Below are positions 27,099 through 37,928 of a stretch of 40,142 bases of DNA, piece after piece. Source of the DNA: Roseomonas mucosa ATCC BAA-692 (GTDB lineage: Bacteria; Pseudomonadota; Alphaproteobacteria; Acetobacterales; Acetobacteraceae); assembly GCF_000622225.1 (NCBI RefSeq), contig NZ_JHWD01000029.1, positions 1 through 40,142 on the forward strand, written 5' to 3'. Below the pieces are notes generated by a model that ran no database searches, had not been told where the DNA came from, and worked only from the letters and a program-made list of their open reading frames with translations. Every line of letters starts with the position of its first letter. Position 1 is the first letter of the stretch. Made by a program: the position numbers and the translations under genes.

Positions 27099-29824
27099 CG
27101 CTCGGCCTCCCGTTGCAGCCCGAAGAGGAAGGCCAGCACCCCGCCCAGCACCACGGCGAAGACGCCCAGGTCGAAGAGCAGCGTCGTGCCCTGCTTGACG
27201 GCGAGGCCGAACAGGTCGGCCTCCACCCAGAGATGCTTCATGTAGCTGCCATGGGCGAGCAGCCCCGGCACGCCGCTCAGCACCGCCAGCCCCATCCCCA
27301 GCCCGACCAGCACCATGGGATGCAGCCGCAATGCCGCCCGCGCCCGCTCCACGCCCCCCGCCAGGGCGAGCATGGCGAAGGCCAGCGCGGCCACCAGCCC
27401 GCCGACGAAGCCGCCACCGGGCTGGTTGTGCCCGCGCAGCAGGATCATCACCGCCGCCAGCAGCAGCAGCGCGAAGAAGGCACGGCTGGTGGCGGCCAGG
27501 ATGAAGGCGGCCGGCCTTTCCCGCGCCGGGGCGGGACCGGCCTTCAGCAGCGACCAGGCCATCAGCGCCGACATGCCGATCACCACCGTCTCGCCCAGCG
27601 TGTCGAAGCCGCGGAAATCCACCAGGATCACGTTGACCACGTTCTGGCCGAAGGCGGCGGCATAGCTCTGCGCGCCGTAGAAGCCGGACACCGTGGTATC
27701 CGCCGGCCCGGCCATCATGTCGGCACTCGCCAGGAAGACCAGCGCGGCGAAGCAGCAGGACAGCAGGATGTCGTGCTGCCGCTCCGCCCGGTTGCGCGTC
27801 GCCGGCGCCGCGAGCGGCAGCACCAGCAGCACGGCGGTCAGCAGCACGACGATCAGCGCCTCCACCGAGAACTGCGTCAGCGCCAGGTCCGGCGCGCCGT
27901 TGCGCAGGAAGACCAGCGCCACCGCCAGCCCCACCAGCCCCACCGCCACCAGCGCGGACAGCAGGGAGCGCGCGCGGGCGGCGGCGAAGCCTCCGGCCAG
28001 CCCGACCAGCAGGATGGCGGCGGTGGCCGGGTCGGGATGGCCGAATGCCGGCCAGCGCGGCACCGTGCCCGCCCGCACCGCGCCGAAAAGGCAGAGCGCC
28101 ATGGCCGAGGCCGCACCGAGCCAGAGATAGCGCCGCAGGTCGCCGTTCTGCACGAAGCGGGTGAGCCGCCCGGCGAAGCCGACCAGCCCGCGCATCAGCG
28201 CGTCGTAGCCGATCTCGGCGGCATAGTGGTCGATGGGCTGGAGCGCCAGCAGCCAGCTATGGATCGAGCGCCAGAAGGCGACGATCACGGCACCGATCGC
28301 CACCACCACCACGCTCAGCATCAGCATCGGCGTCAGCCCGTGCCAAAGCTCGACCTTGACCTCCACCGGCGCGCCATAGATCGCCAGCACCGCCGGATTC
28401 AGCACGTTGTCGCGCACCCAGTCGGGCTCCAGGCTGATGGCGAGGCCCAGCAGCGACAGCAGCAGCGGCCCCAGCGTCAGCCCCACTGTCTCGCCATGCC
28501 TGACCTCGGTGATCTTGCCGCGCCCGAGAAAGAAGGGCCGCAGCGAGACCACCCCGGCCACGCCCACCATCACCGCGTTCACCAGCACCGCGATGGCCAC
28601 CGGCACGGCGTCCCAGGAGCTCTGGATCTGCGCCTCGAACAGGAACTCCTTGGAGATGAAGCCGATGAAGGGCGGCAGCCCGGCCATGGAAAGGCTGGCC
28701 AGGCTCGCCGCCACCGCCGTCAGCGGCAGGAAGCGCACCAGCCCGCCCATCTGCCGCAGATGCGACTTGCCGGTGGCGTGGATGGCATTGCCCGCGCAGA
28801 AGAACAGCGCCGCCTTGTAGAGCGCATGCGCCAGGATGAAGCCCACGGTCGCCACGCTGGCCATCGGCCCGTCCAGACCGATCAGCATCACCAGGATGCC
28901 CAGCGAGGCGACGGTGGAATAGGCCAGCGCCGCCTTGAAGCCCTGCGCCCGCAGCGCCTGCACCCCCGCCACCAGCATGGTCGCCGCGGCGAAGCCGATC
29001 AGGATGCTGCGCCCGCCTGGAACCTCGGCGAAGAACCCCTCGAACCGCGCCAGCAGGTAGATGCCCAGCTTCACCATCGTGGCCGAATGCAGATAGGCCG
29101 AGGCCGGTGTCGGCGCCTGCATCGCGTTGGGCAGCCAGAAGTGGAAGGGGAACTGCGCCGACTTGGTGAAGCCGCCGAGCAGCAGCCCGATCACGATCAG
29201 GGCGGCCCAGGGGCTCCGCGCCAGCTCCTCCACCCGGCCGGTCGCCCCGGAGAAGCTGAAGCTGCCCAGGGTGACCCCGATCAGCACGATGGCGCAAAGC
29301 AGCCCCAGCCCGCCGCCCACCGTCACCTGCAGGGATTGCAGCGCCGAGCGGCGCGAGGCCGGGCTCTTGCCGTCGAAGCCCACCAGCAGAAAGGACAGGA
29401 TGCTGGTGGCCTCCCAGAACATGAAGAAGACCAGCAGGTTGTCCGACAGCACCGCCCCCAGCATGGCGGTCATGAAGAGCAGGATCAGGGTGAAGAAGCG
29501 CGCCCGGTCGCCCGGCGACTTCTCCGCCATGTAGGACCCGGCATAGACCACCACCAGCGTGCCGATACCGGTGATCAGCAGCGCGAAGAGAAAGGAGAAG
29601 CCGTCCAGCCGGAAGGCCAGCTCCACCCCTAGCGACGGCGCCCAGGGCAGCCGCGTCTCCGCGGCGCCGCCCCCGGCGATCAGTGGCGCGAAGCTCAGGA
29701 ACATCCCGAAGAGCCCCGCCGGCAGCAGCGCCAGCCCCCAGCCGCCGGCGCGGCCGAGCAGGCGCGACACGGGCGCGGCCAGGCAGGCCCCGGCCACGGC
29801 GATCAGCAGGATCAGCGGCAGCAC
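27095..29824 (-). CDS. mrpA: Mrp Na+/H+ antiporter subunit A fused to subunit B
   Basis: This 909-residue protein joins an ND5-like MrpA (about 1-680) to an MrpB-like C-terminus (about 770-909). The A part shows FMFWEATSILSFLLVGF, KSAQFPFHFWLPNAMQAPTP and HSATMVKLGIYLLARFE, the ND5 ion-path motifs, then the DUF4040-like GAPDLALTQFSVEALIVVLL. The B part shows RGHNQPGGGFVGGLVAALAF and KQGTTLLFDLGVFAVV. AB fusions are normal in the alphaproteobacterial pha/mrp group and explain why no separate mrpB is present. The start is a GTG (29824) giving a MLPLILLIAVAGACLA helix; no nearby ATG is available. The operon exchanges Na+ or K+ for protons and supports alkali or salt tolerance. Confidence 0.93.
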   Translation of the reverse strand: MLPLILLIAVAGACLAAPVSRLLGRAGGWGLALLPAGLFGMFLSFAPLIAGGGAAETRLPWAPSLGVELAFRLDGFSFLFALLITGIGTLVVVYAGSYMAEKSPGDRARFFTLILLFMTAMLGAVLSDNLLVFFMFWEATSILSFLLVGFDGKSPASRRSALQSLQVTVGGGLGLLCAIVLIGVTLGSFSFSGATGRVEELARSPWAALIVIGLLLGGFTKSAQFPFHFWLPNAMQAPTPASAYLHSATMVKLGIYLLARFEGFFAEVPGGRSILIGFAAATMLVAGVQALRAQGFKAALAYSTVASLGILVMLIGLDGPMASVATVGFILAHALYKAALFFCAGNAIHATGKSHLRQMGGLVRFLPLTAVAASLASLSMAGLPPFIGFISKEFLFEAQIQSSWDAVPVAIAVLVNAVMVGVAGVVSLRPFFLGRGKITEVRHGETVGLTLGPLLLSLLGLAISLEPDWVRDNVLNPAVLAIYGAPVEVKVELWHGLTPMLMLSVVVVAIGAVIVAFWRSIHSWLLALQPIDHYAAEIGYDALMRGLVGFAGRLTRFVQNGDLRRYLWLGAASAMALCLFGAVRAGTVPRWPAFGHPDPATAAILLVGLAGGFAAARARSLLSALVAVGLVGLAVALVFLRNGAPDLALTQFSVEALIVVLLTAVLLVLPLAAPATRNRAERQHDILLSCCFAALVFLASADMMAGPADTTVSGFYGAQSYAAAFGQNVVNVILVDFRGFDTLGETVVIGMSALMAWSLLKAGPAPARERPAAFILAATSRAFFALLLLAAVMILLRGHNQPGGGFVGGLVAALAFAMLALAGGVERARAALRLHPMVLVGLGMGLAVLSGVPGLLAHGSYMKHLWVEADLFGLAVKQGTTLLFDLGVFAVVLGGVLAFLFGLQREAER

Positions 29825-29974
29825 GGCGGGCTCACCGGCGGCCGGGAAGGGGAGGGGCCAGGAACGGAGGGGCTGAGGTTTCGCGGGACGGGCGGGCGAA
29901 AGATCATGCCGAAGAAGCTCCCTGGCTTGTGATGGGTTTCCCGGCCGGGCCGGTTTCCATGCCGCTCCGCCGCC

Positions 29975-30667
29975 TCATGGCGTGGCGCCGCCCTCCGCAC
30001 CGGTCCCATCCCCAAGTGGCCGCAGCATCCCCAGCACGCCCTGCACCAGCATCTCCCGGTGCCGCGTCCGCAGTGCCTCCTCGCCCAGGTCCTTGCCGAA
30101 CAGAACCTCGATCGTGTGGCGGTTGGCGGACCTGAAGAAGCAGAAGCCGCTGATGAAGAGATGCACGTCCACGGCATCGACATCCCCGCGGAACAGCCCC
30201 TCGCGCCGCCCCCGCTCCAGGATGGTGCGCAGCGCATCGATGATGGTGACGTTCAGCGCCCGGGCGCTGCGGGACTGGCGCAGGTACTGGCCGTGATGGA
30301 TGTTCTCGATGGTGACGAGGCGGGTGAAGTCCGCATGGTCCCACTGGTAGTCGAAGGTGAACTCCGCCATCCGCCGGATCGCCTCCTCCGGCGCCAGCGC
30401 CTCCAGCCGCAGCTCCCGTTCCACCGAGCGGATGTCGTCATAGGCGGCTTCCAGCACGGCGAGGTAGAGCCCCTCCTTGCTGCCGAAATAGTAGTAGATC
30501 ATCCGCTTGGCGGTCTTGGTGCGCGCCGCGATGGCATCCACCCGCGCGCCCGTCAGCCCGTGCCGCGCGAATTCCTCGCGCGCCGCCTCCATGATCTCCC
30601 GCTTCGTGCGCTCCGGATCGTTCCGGCGGAAATGCGGCTCCGTCAATTCGCTCGTCGTGTCGGCCAA
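29975..30667 (-). CDS. TetR-family transcriptional regulator
   Basis: This 230-residue regulator has its helix-turn-helix at about residues 18-65 (ERTKREIMEAAREEFARHGL, TGARVDAIAARTKTAKRMIYYYFGSKEGLY), the typical TetR_N form. The C-terminal ligand domain has TIENIHHGQYLRQS and GFCFFRSANRHTIEVLFG, like many regulators of aromatic or organic acid catabolism. The start is a TTG at 30667 supported by AGGAG 7 bases upstream; no ATG precedes the HTH. It is on the same strand as, and 150 bases upstream of, the mrp operon, but whether it controls it is unknown. Confidence 0.88.
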   Translation of the reverse strand: MADTTSELTEPHFRRNDPERTKREIMEAAREEFARHGLTGARVDAIAARTKTAKRMIYYYFGSKEGLYLAVLEAAYDDIRSVERELRLEALAPEEAIRRMAEFTFDYQWDHADFTRLVTIENIHHGQYLRQSRSARALNVTIIDALRTILERGRREGLFRGDVDAVDVHLFISGFCFFRSANRHTIEVLFGKDLGEEALRTRHREMLVQGVLGMLRPLGDGTGAEGGATP

Positions 30668-31138
30668 GGGGACGCTCCTGCGAATCCCCTACATACCCGC
30701 CCCGCATCGCCACGGCCAAATGCCGCCTCCGCCAGTCCGCACTCCTGGCCCGGCGTTGCGCCGTCCCCGGGTGAAAGGCGCCGCCTTTCACCCGGACCCC
30801 CTATCCGCCAGGATGCTGCGCGCCCTGGACCCGGTGAGTTGGCGCCCACAGATGCCGGATCGCGCCGGAGAGCATCGCCCTCCGGCAGGCTGCCGGCGCC
30901 ACCAGCACGGACACGGTATTTCTCTTCTTCCCGGGCGTCCCGCGTTTCCACCTGTTCCCAGGGATCAGGCCGAAAACCAACGGCAGCCACCGGAACCCAC
31001 GAAAGCCCGGGGTCCGGGGACCGGCTTCGGTCCCCGGCGGAGAGGGGGCCGGGGCGAGAGGCAGCGCCTCTCCCCCGGGGGCGCCACGAGCGGAATTCCC
31101 TCCGACACGCCGTGACCTTCGGAAGGCTTTCCCCCGCA
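30668..31138. other. Intergenic region between TetR and LysR genes
   Basis: No gene was found. Most of it is the rearranged palindrome-cluster element described separately. The middle (about 30835-31008) is neither palindromic nor convincingly coding. Confidence 0.55.
30767..31080. repeat. Palindrome-cluster element, rearranged copy 3
   Basis: The left arm has hairpin 1 at 30767-30779/30783-30795 (13 bp perfect, loop GCC), the spacer GGACCCCCTATCCGCC, then a CCAGG/CCTGG hairpin and GGACCC. The right arm, inverted, has GGGGTC, a hairpin at 31014-31023/31028-31037 (10 bp, loop GCTT), GCGGAG, then a hairpin at 31056-31062/31066-31072 (7 bp, loop AGC). This is the arm skeleton of copies 1 and 2 with different stem sequences. 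The central 22-bp stem is missing and about 175 bases of unrelated sequence take its place. It may be a decayed or variant member. Confidence 0.6.
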
Positions 31139-32050
31139 TCACCCGGCCTCCCCCTCGATGACCGCCCGTCGCGCGGCGATGGCGCTGGCCAGGAACTCCG
31201 TCACGGCGCGGATGCGGGGCAGGTGCCGCAGGTCCAGATGGGTCAGCAGCCAGAGATCGGCGGCGAAGTCCGGCTCCGGCGGGGCCAGGCGGCGCAGGCC
31301 CGGCCGGGCATCCCCCACGAAACAGGGCAGGTGCCCGATCCCCAGCCCCGCTTCGACCGCATCGGCCAGCGCCAGCACCCCGTCGAACCGCGCCGCCAGC
31401 CGCGCCGCCGGCACGCGCTCCCGGGCGAAGCGCGTCACCTTCATCCCGGCGAGGTTGTCACCCAGGCAGACCCAGTCCCGTCCCATCGGATCGGCTTCCG
31501 GGATGGGCGCCGTGGCGGCGGTCTCGTAGAGCGCCCAGGCGATCCGCGCCACGCGCCGCCCGACCAGCGTGTCCGGCGGCGAATCGCTGGCCCGCAGCGC
31601 GACATCCGCATCCCGGCGCGACAGGTTGGCGGCGGCATTGCCGGTGACGAGGTCCAGCCGCACATCGGGGCAGGCGGCGCGGAAGCGCACCAGCATCGGC
31701 ATCAGCAGGTCGGCCAGCAGGCTGTCGCTGGTGGCCAGCCGAACCTCGCCGGCGGGGCCCGGTGCCTGTCCGGCGAGGCGGCGGGTGACGGCGGCGATGT
31801 CCTCCTCCACCCGCCCGGCCAGGGCGGCCATCTCCTCCCCCGCCGCCGTCGGGGCATAGCCGCCCCGGTGTCGCTCGAAGAGCGGATAGCCCAGCATCTC
31901 CTCGATCTGCCGCAGCCGGCGGAAGACGGTCGAATGCGCCACCCCGAGCCGCGCCGCCGCCGCCGGCAGCGCCCGCGTCTCCGCCACCGCCTGGATCAGC
32001 CGGAAATCGTCCCAGGCGAGGGCAGGGGAGGAACGGGAGGCATCGGTCAC
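31139..32050 (-). CDS. LysR-family transcriptional regulator
   Basis: This 303-residue regulator has its helix-turn-helix at about residues 14-72 (WDDFRLIQAVAETRALPAAA, VAHSTVFRRLRQIEEMLGYP, LFERHRGGYAPTAAGEE). The effector domain follows with VRLATSDSLLADLLMPMLVRF and the usual two-lobed pattern. The start is a GTG at 32050, giving MTDASRSSPALAWDD; the open frame extends further upstream but over the divergent promoter. It diverges from a ring-cleaving dioxygenase and probably controls it and itself through the palindrome at 32134-32154. Confidence 0.88.
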   Translation of the reverse strand: MTDASRSSPALAWDDFRLIQAVAETRALPAAAARLGVAHSTVFRRLRQIEEMLGYPLFERHRGGYAPTAAGEEMAALAGRVEEDIAAVTRRLAGQAPGPAGEVRLATSDSLLADLLMPMLVRFRAACPDVRLDLVTGNAAANLSRRDADVALRASDSPPDTLVGRRVARIAWALYETAATAPIPEADPMGRDWVCLGDNLAGMKVTRFARERVPAARLAARFDGVLALADAVEAGLGIGHLPCFVGDARPGLRRLAPPEPDFAADLWLLTHLDLRHLPRIRAVTEFLASAIAARRAVIEGEAG

Positions 32051-32133
32051 GATGCGCCGCAGCCTCGCATCCCGCACCGCGCACCGGAAGGGGCGGGCTT
32101 CTTCGCACGGCTCGCATTGCACCAGCGCAATCC

Positions 32134-32154
32134 GTATCCAGTGGAACCGGATAC
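32134..32154. promoter_or_regulatory. Candidate LysR operator
   Basis: GTATCC at 32134-32139 and GGATAC at 32149-32154 form an inverted repeat with a 9-base centre. It lies between the divergent LysR and dioxygenase genes, where LysR-type T-N11-A sites are normally found. Confidence 0.5.
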
Positions 32155-32207
32155 CCCATTGCCCATATGCATGGCCGACAGCGAAACCCAGACCTGGAGG
32201 AGCTTCC

Positions 32208-33143
32208 ATGGCCCGCAACGGCATTCATCATGTGACCGCGATCGCCGGCAAGGCGCAGCGCAACCTCGACTTCTACACCCGCACCCTCGGGCTGCGGCTG
32301 GTGAAGAAGACGGTGAACTTCGACGATCCCGGCGCCTACCACTTCTACTACGGCGACGAGGCCGGCAGCCCCGGCACCATCCTGACCTTCTTCCCCTGGG
32401 AGAACGCCGCCCCCGGCCGCGCCGGCACCGGCGAGTTGCAGGAAACGGTCTTCCGCGTGCCGCAAGGCGCGATCGGCTACTGGATGCAGCGCCTGACGCC
32501 GCATGGCGTGGAGCGGGCGGAGGCCTTCGGCGAGACGCTGCTGCGCTTCCGCGACCCGGACGGCATGCGCCTCGCCCTGGCGGGCCTGCCCGGCATCGAG
32601 GCCGAGTCCGCCTGGAGCCACCCGGTGGAGGGGGACAAGGTCCCGGCCGAAATGGCGATCCGCGGCTTCCACGGCGTGCGGCTGATGCTGGACCGCACCG
32701 AGGCGACCGGCGCCATCCTCGCCGACATCTTCGGCTTCGCCGAGGCGGCGCGCGAGGGCAACACGCTGCGCTACCGGGCCGAGGGCACGGCGCTGGGCGG
32801 GATCGTGGACCTGGAAGGCGTCGGCGGCTTCCTGCCGGCGCGGCCGGGGCGCGGCTCGGTGCACCACCTGGCCTTCCGCGCCGCCGACGACGCGGCGGAG
32901 ATGGAGATGGCGCGGCGGCTCGTGGAGAACCACGGCATCCGCACCACGGAGCAGAAGGACCGCGACTACTTCCGCTCCATCTACTTCCGCGAGCCGGGCG
33001 GCGTGCTCTTCGAGATCGCGACCGACATCCCCGGCTTCGCGGTGGACGAGGCGCTGGAGGCCCTGGGCACCGGCCTGCAACTGCCGGCCTTCCTGCGGCC
33101 GCACCGTGCGGCGATCGAGGCCGCCCTGCCAGCCCTGGCCTGA
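32208..33143 (+). CDS. VOC-family ring-cleaving dioxygenase (MhqO/MhqA-like)
   Basis: This 311-residue protein has two vicinal-oxygen-chelate domains. The N-terminal one begins GIHHVTAIAGKAQRNLDFYT with RTLGLRLVKKTVNFDDPGAY, typical of the MhqO/hydroquinone-type dioxygenase family. The second (about 155-275) has SVHHLAFRAADD and EPGGVLFEIATD, giving the His and Glu metal ligands. GGAGGA 6 bases before the ATG is a strong ribosome-binding site. It is followed by an alpha/beta hydrolase, the same order as in Mhq modules that protect against quinones and electrophiles. The substrate is likely a hydroquinone or catechol, by family only. Confidence 0.85.
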   Translation: MARNGIHHVTAIAGKAQRNLDFYTRTLGLRLVKKTVNFDDPGAYHFYYGDEAGSPGTILTFFPWENAAPGRAGTGELQETVFRVPQGAIGYWMQRLTPHGVERAEAFGETLLRFRDPDGMRLALAGLPGIEAESAWSHPVEGDKVPAEMAIRGFHGVRLMLDRTEATGAILADIFGFAEAAREGNTLRYRAEGTALGGIVDLEGVGGFLPARPGRGSVHHLAFRAADDAAEMEMARRLVENHGIRTTEQKDRDYFRSIYFREPGGVLFEIATDIPGFAVDEALEALGTGLQLPAFLRPHRAAIEAALPALA

Positions 33144-33224
33144 CCGCGGCGCGGCGGCACGCACCCGGCAAGGGGGGCGTGCCGCCGCCCTTCCGGGGAG
33201 AGCAACGCAAAGGGAGTATCCCGC

Positions 33225-33875
33225 ATGAGCGACATCGTGACCGATACCACGACCGGCACCGGGCTGGGCTTCCGGCACCGGTTCCGGCCCGCCACGCGGC
33301 CGGGCCGCCCGCCGCTGCTGCTGCTGCACGGCACCGGCGGCGACGAGGACGACCTGCTGCCGCTGGGCGAGGCGGTGGCGCCGGGCTCCGCCCTGCTCTC
33401 GCCGCGCGGGCAGGTGCTGGAGAACGGCATGCCGCGCTTCTTCCGCCGCATGGCGGAGGGGGTTTTCGACGAGGCGGACCTGCGCCACCGCACCGACGAA
33501 ATCGCCGCCTTCCTCCACGGCGCGCGGGAAGCCTACGGGCTGGAGGCGCCGGTCGCCCTGGGCTTCTCCAACGGCGCCAACATCGCCGCGGCGCTGCTGC
33601 TGCGCCATCCGGGCCTGCTGCGCGGGGCGGTGCTGCTGCGGGCCATGCAGCCCTTCCGGGACGAGGAGCCGGTCCCGCCGCCGGGCCTCGCCGGCACGCC
33701 GGTCCTGCTGCTTTCCGGCAGCGCCGACCCCATCATCCCCGCCGCGAACAGCGAGGGGCTGGCGGCGTGCCTGCGCCGGGCGGGGGCGGAGGTCACCTAT
33801 CATCCCCTGCCGGCGGGGCACGGCCTGTCGCAGATGGACCTGTCCCTGGCACGGCACTGGATGGCCGGGCTCTGA
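33225..33875 (+). CDS. Alpha/beta hydrolase, phospholipase/carboxylesterase type (MhqD-like)
   Basis: This 216-residue hydrolase has the oxyanion region LLLLHGTGGDEDDLLPL, nucleophile Ser115 in ALGFSNGANIA, Asp168 in LSGSADPIIP and His199 in AGHGLSQ. It lies 81 bases after the dioxygenase and has AGGGAG before the ATG, so the two probably form one operon. MhqD-type hydrolases accompany MhqO dioxygenases in quinone-stress operons. No signal peptide was seen. Confidence 0.87.
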   Translation: MSDIVTDTTTGTGLGFRHRFRPATRPGRPPLLLLHGTGGDEDDLLPLGEAVAPGSALLSPRGQVLENGMPRFFRRMAEGVFDEADLRHRTDEIAAFLHGAREAYGLEAPVALGFSNGANIAAALLLRHPGLLRGAVLLRAMQPFRDEEPVPPPGLAGTPVLLLSGSADPIIPAANSEGLAACLRRAGAEVTYHPLPAGHGLSQMDLSLARHWMAGL

Positions 33876-33912
33876 CGGCACCCGCACGGGCGCCGCGCGC
33901 CGGCGGCCCGCC

Positions 33913-34581
33913 TCAGCGGCGGTAGCGGCGCTCGGCACCGCGCACCATGGCGGGCGGCAGGGCCAGCCGGGCGGCGAGATAGTCCAGGAAAAGGCGCCCG
34001 GCCTCGTCCCGCGGGTCGGAGACCACCAGCGCGGCCACATAGGCATGGGCCGCCAGCCCGGCGGCCTGTGCCTCCCGCAGAACCTGGCTCAGCGGCGGCG
34101 GCTGGTGCAGCGCGGCCTCGATCCGGGCCGGCAACGCCTCGTCCCCACGCAGGAGGGCGAGGCGCTGCACCCAGCCCGGGCTCTCGCCCCGCTCCTCATC
34201 CGGCGGCCGCAGCCCCGCCAGCATCGAGACGGCCATGATCCCCGCGAGAAGGGCGAGCTGCGCCTCGGGCAGGCCCCGCAGGCTCAGGCTGAGCGGAAAC
34301 AGCGTCTGTTGCCGGTTCTGCAGCCAGCCGTGCAGCAGCTTCTGCGCCACGGCCTCGTGCAGCAGGGTCTCCGGCGCGGGCAGGGCACGCTGCCGCCGCC
34401 CGGCCGGGGGCGGCGGATCGGCAGGCGGCGCGGCGGCCGGGTGGGTGGGGAACCCGCCGCCCCCGGTCATGCCGGCCCCGGAAGATCCGGCGCCTGGAAT
34501 GCTGGTGCCCGGACCGCCAGTGCCCGGAATGCCGGCACCGTCGCCGGTCCGCAGGCGCGACAGGAAGCCCGCCACCGTCAT
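33913..34581 (-). CDS. DUF533/TerB-like protein
   Basis: This 222-residue protein has a low-complexity Gly/Pro-rich N-terminal half (about 12-65), then a helical domain. The domain holds LALLAGIMAVSMLAGLRPPDEE, ALPARIEAALHQPPPLSQVL and AYVAALVVSDPRDEAGRLFL ending LALPPAMVRGAERRY. This spacing is that of DUF533 (YebE-like, TerB fold) proteins, although the usual acidic metal-binding residues of TerB are only partly kept. The ATG shares one base with the stop of the CheY-like gene upstream (TGATG), so it is translated with the signalling genes. Function is unknown. Confidence 0.6.
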   Translation of the reverse strand: MTVAGFLSRLRTGDGAGIPGTGGPGTSIPGAGSSGAGMTGGGGFPTHPAAAPPADPPPPAGRRQRALPAPETLLHEAVAQKLLHGWLQNRQQTLFPLSLSLRGLPEAQLALLAGIMAVSMLAGLRPPDEERGESPGWVQRLALLRGDEALPARIEAALHQPPPLSQVLREAQAAGLAAHAYVAALVVSDPRDEAGRLFLDYLAARLALPPAMVRGAERRYRR

Positions 34582-34972
34582 CAACCGGCCCCCTGCGTGC
34601 CTGCCCCCGGCACGCCCGCCAGGGCCTCGATCTGCTGCAACAGGCGGGAGAAATCCACCGGCTTGGGGTGGTAGTCGTCGCAGCCTGCCGCCAGCGTCCT
34701 TTCCCGGTCCCCGGCCATGGCATGGGCGGTCAGCGCGATGATCGGGATGGCGCTGCCCGGCGGCGCCCCGGCCTTGATCAGCCCGGCGGCGGTCCAGCCA
34801 TCCATCACCGGCAGGTTCATGTCGAGCAACACGATGTCGGGGCGTTCCCGCCGCGCCATCTCCACCGCCGCCTCCCCGTCCATGGCCAGGAGAACCTCGT
34901 GGCCACGGCGGCGCAGCCGGCGCGACAGGAAGTCCCAGATCTCCTCGTGGTCCTCGACCAGAAGAATGCGCG

Positions 34973-34976
<4 letters not shown>
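34581..34976 (-). CDS. Single-domain response regulator (CheY-like)
   Basis: This 131-residue receiver has the acidic pocket in LLVEDHEE (Glu8/Asp9), phospho-acceptor Asp52 in VLLDMNLPVMDGW, Thr83 in IALTAH and Lys105 in YHPKPVD. It has no output domain. It overlaps the hybrid kinase stop by 4 bases (ATGA), so it is the kinase's likely partner. Single receivers with the DMNLPVMDGW motif often relay signals in hybrid-kinase pathways. Confidence 0.92.
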
Positions 34977-37438
<2,462 letters not shown>

Positions 37439-37928
37439 GGTCTTTCCCCCTGTTCCTTGCGAGGGACACGGCCCCCCGCACCTGCCGATCCATCCATCGG
37501 CCTCATCCCCGCCGGCGCCTTCCCTGTCGGTTCCTGGCCCCTGCATGCGCAGGGGCCAGGAACCGCGCTGGCGCGGAACGCACCGGAAGGCCAGCGGCTT
37601 CATGCCCCGGGCCGATGTCTTGCAGGAGCGCCAGGATTCAGCCGCCGGAAGGACCTCCGTGGCCGCGTGGCCGGGGCATCCACCGGGGAAGGGGAGCGCC
37701 ATGTCACCGATGACACAGGAGCCCTGGCTTCCGGCCGCCGGAGCGCCGCGCCCGGTCCCTGGTCCGGTGGCAAGCAACGACACGGGTGGCCGCGGTCACG
37801 CTGGTCTGGACGCTCGTGCCGCTTCTGGCCCTGGCCTCCGGGCTGGAAACCCTGTCCCCCGAGGCTGGTTGATGCCCGCGGGGATGGCCAAGGGGCAGTT
37901 GAACCTTCCACGGCCCCAGGGGAATCGC
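37439..37928. other. Divergent intergenic region between kinase and SLC13 transporter
   Basis: No gene with a convincing start was found. It contains the strong palindrome at 37528-37565 and, near 37918-37923, AGGGGA as the ribosome-binding site of the transporter. The open frame extending upstream from the transporter to 37035 is not real. No clear -35/-10 pair was recognised. Confidence 0.5.
37528..37565. repeat. Perfect 17-bp-stem palindrome
   Basis: Bases 37528-37544 pair without mismatch with 37549-37565, around the tetraloop ATGC. The stem includes GGTTCCTGGCCCCTGC. It is the longest perfect short-loop stem in the window. It does not share the spacer skeleton of the palindrome-cluster family. 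With no T-run, it could be a regulator site for the divergent genes or a REP-like unit. Confidence 0.8.

Noticed and set aside
30059-33925. A 1288-codon plus-strand frame across the TetR, LysR and dioxygenase genes
   Set aside because: It crosses several real genes in wrong phase and is a composition artefact. The same applies to the long frames at 27113-29632 and 35051-39844.
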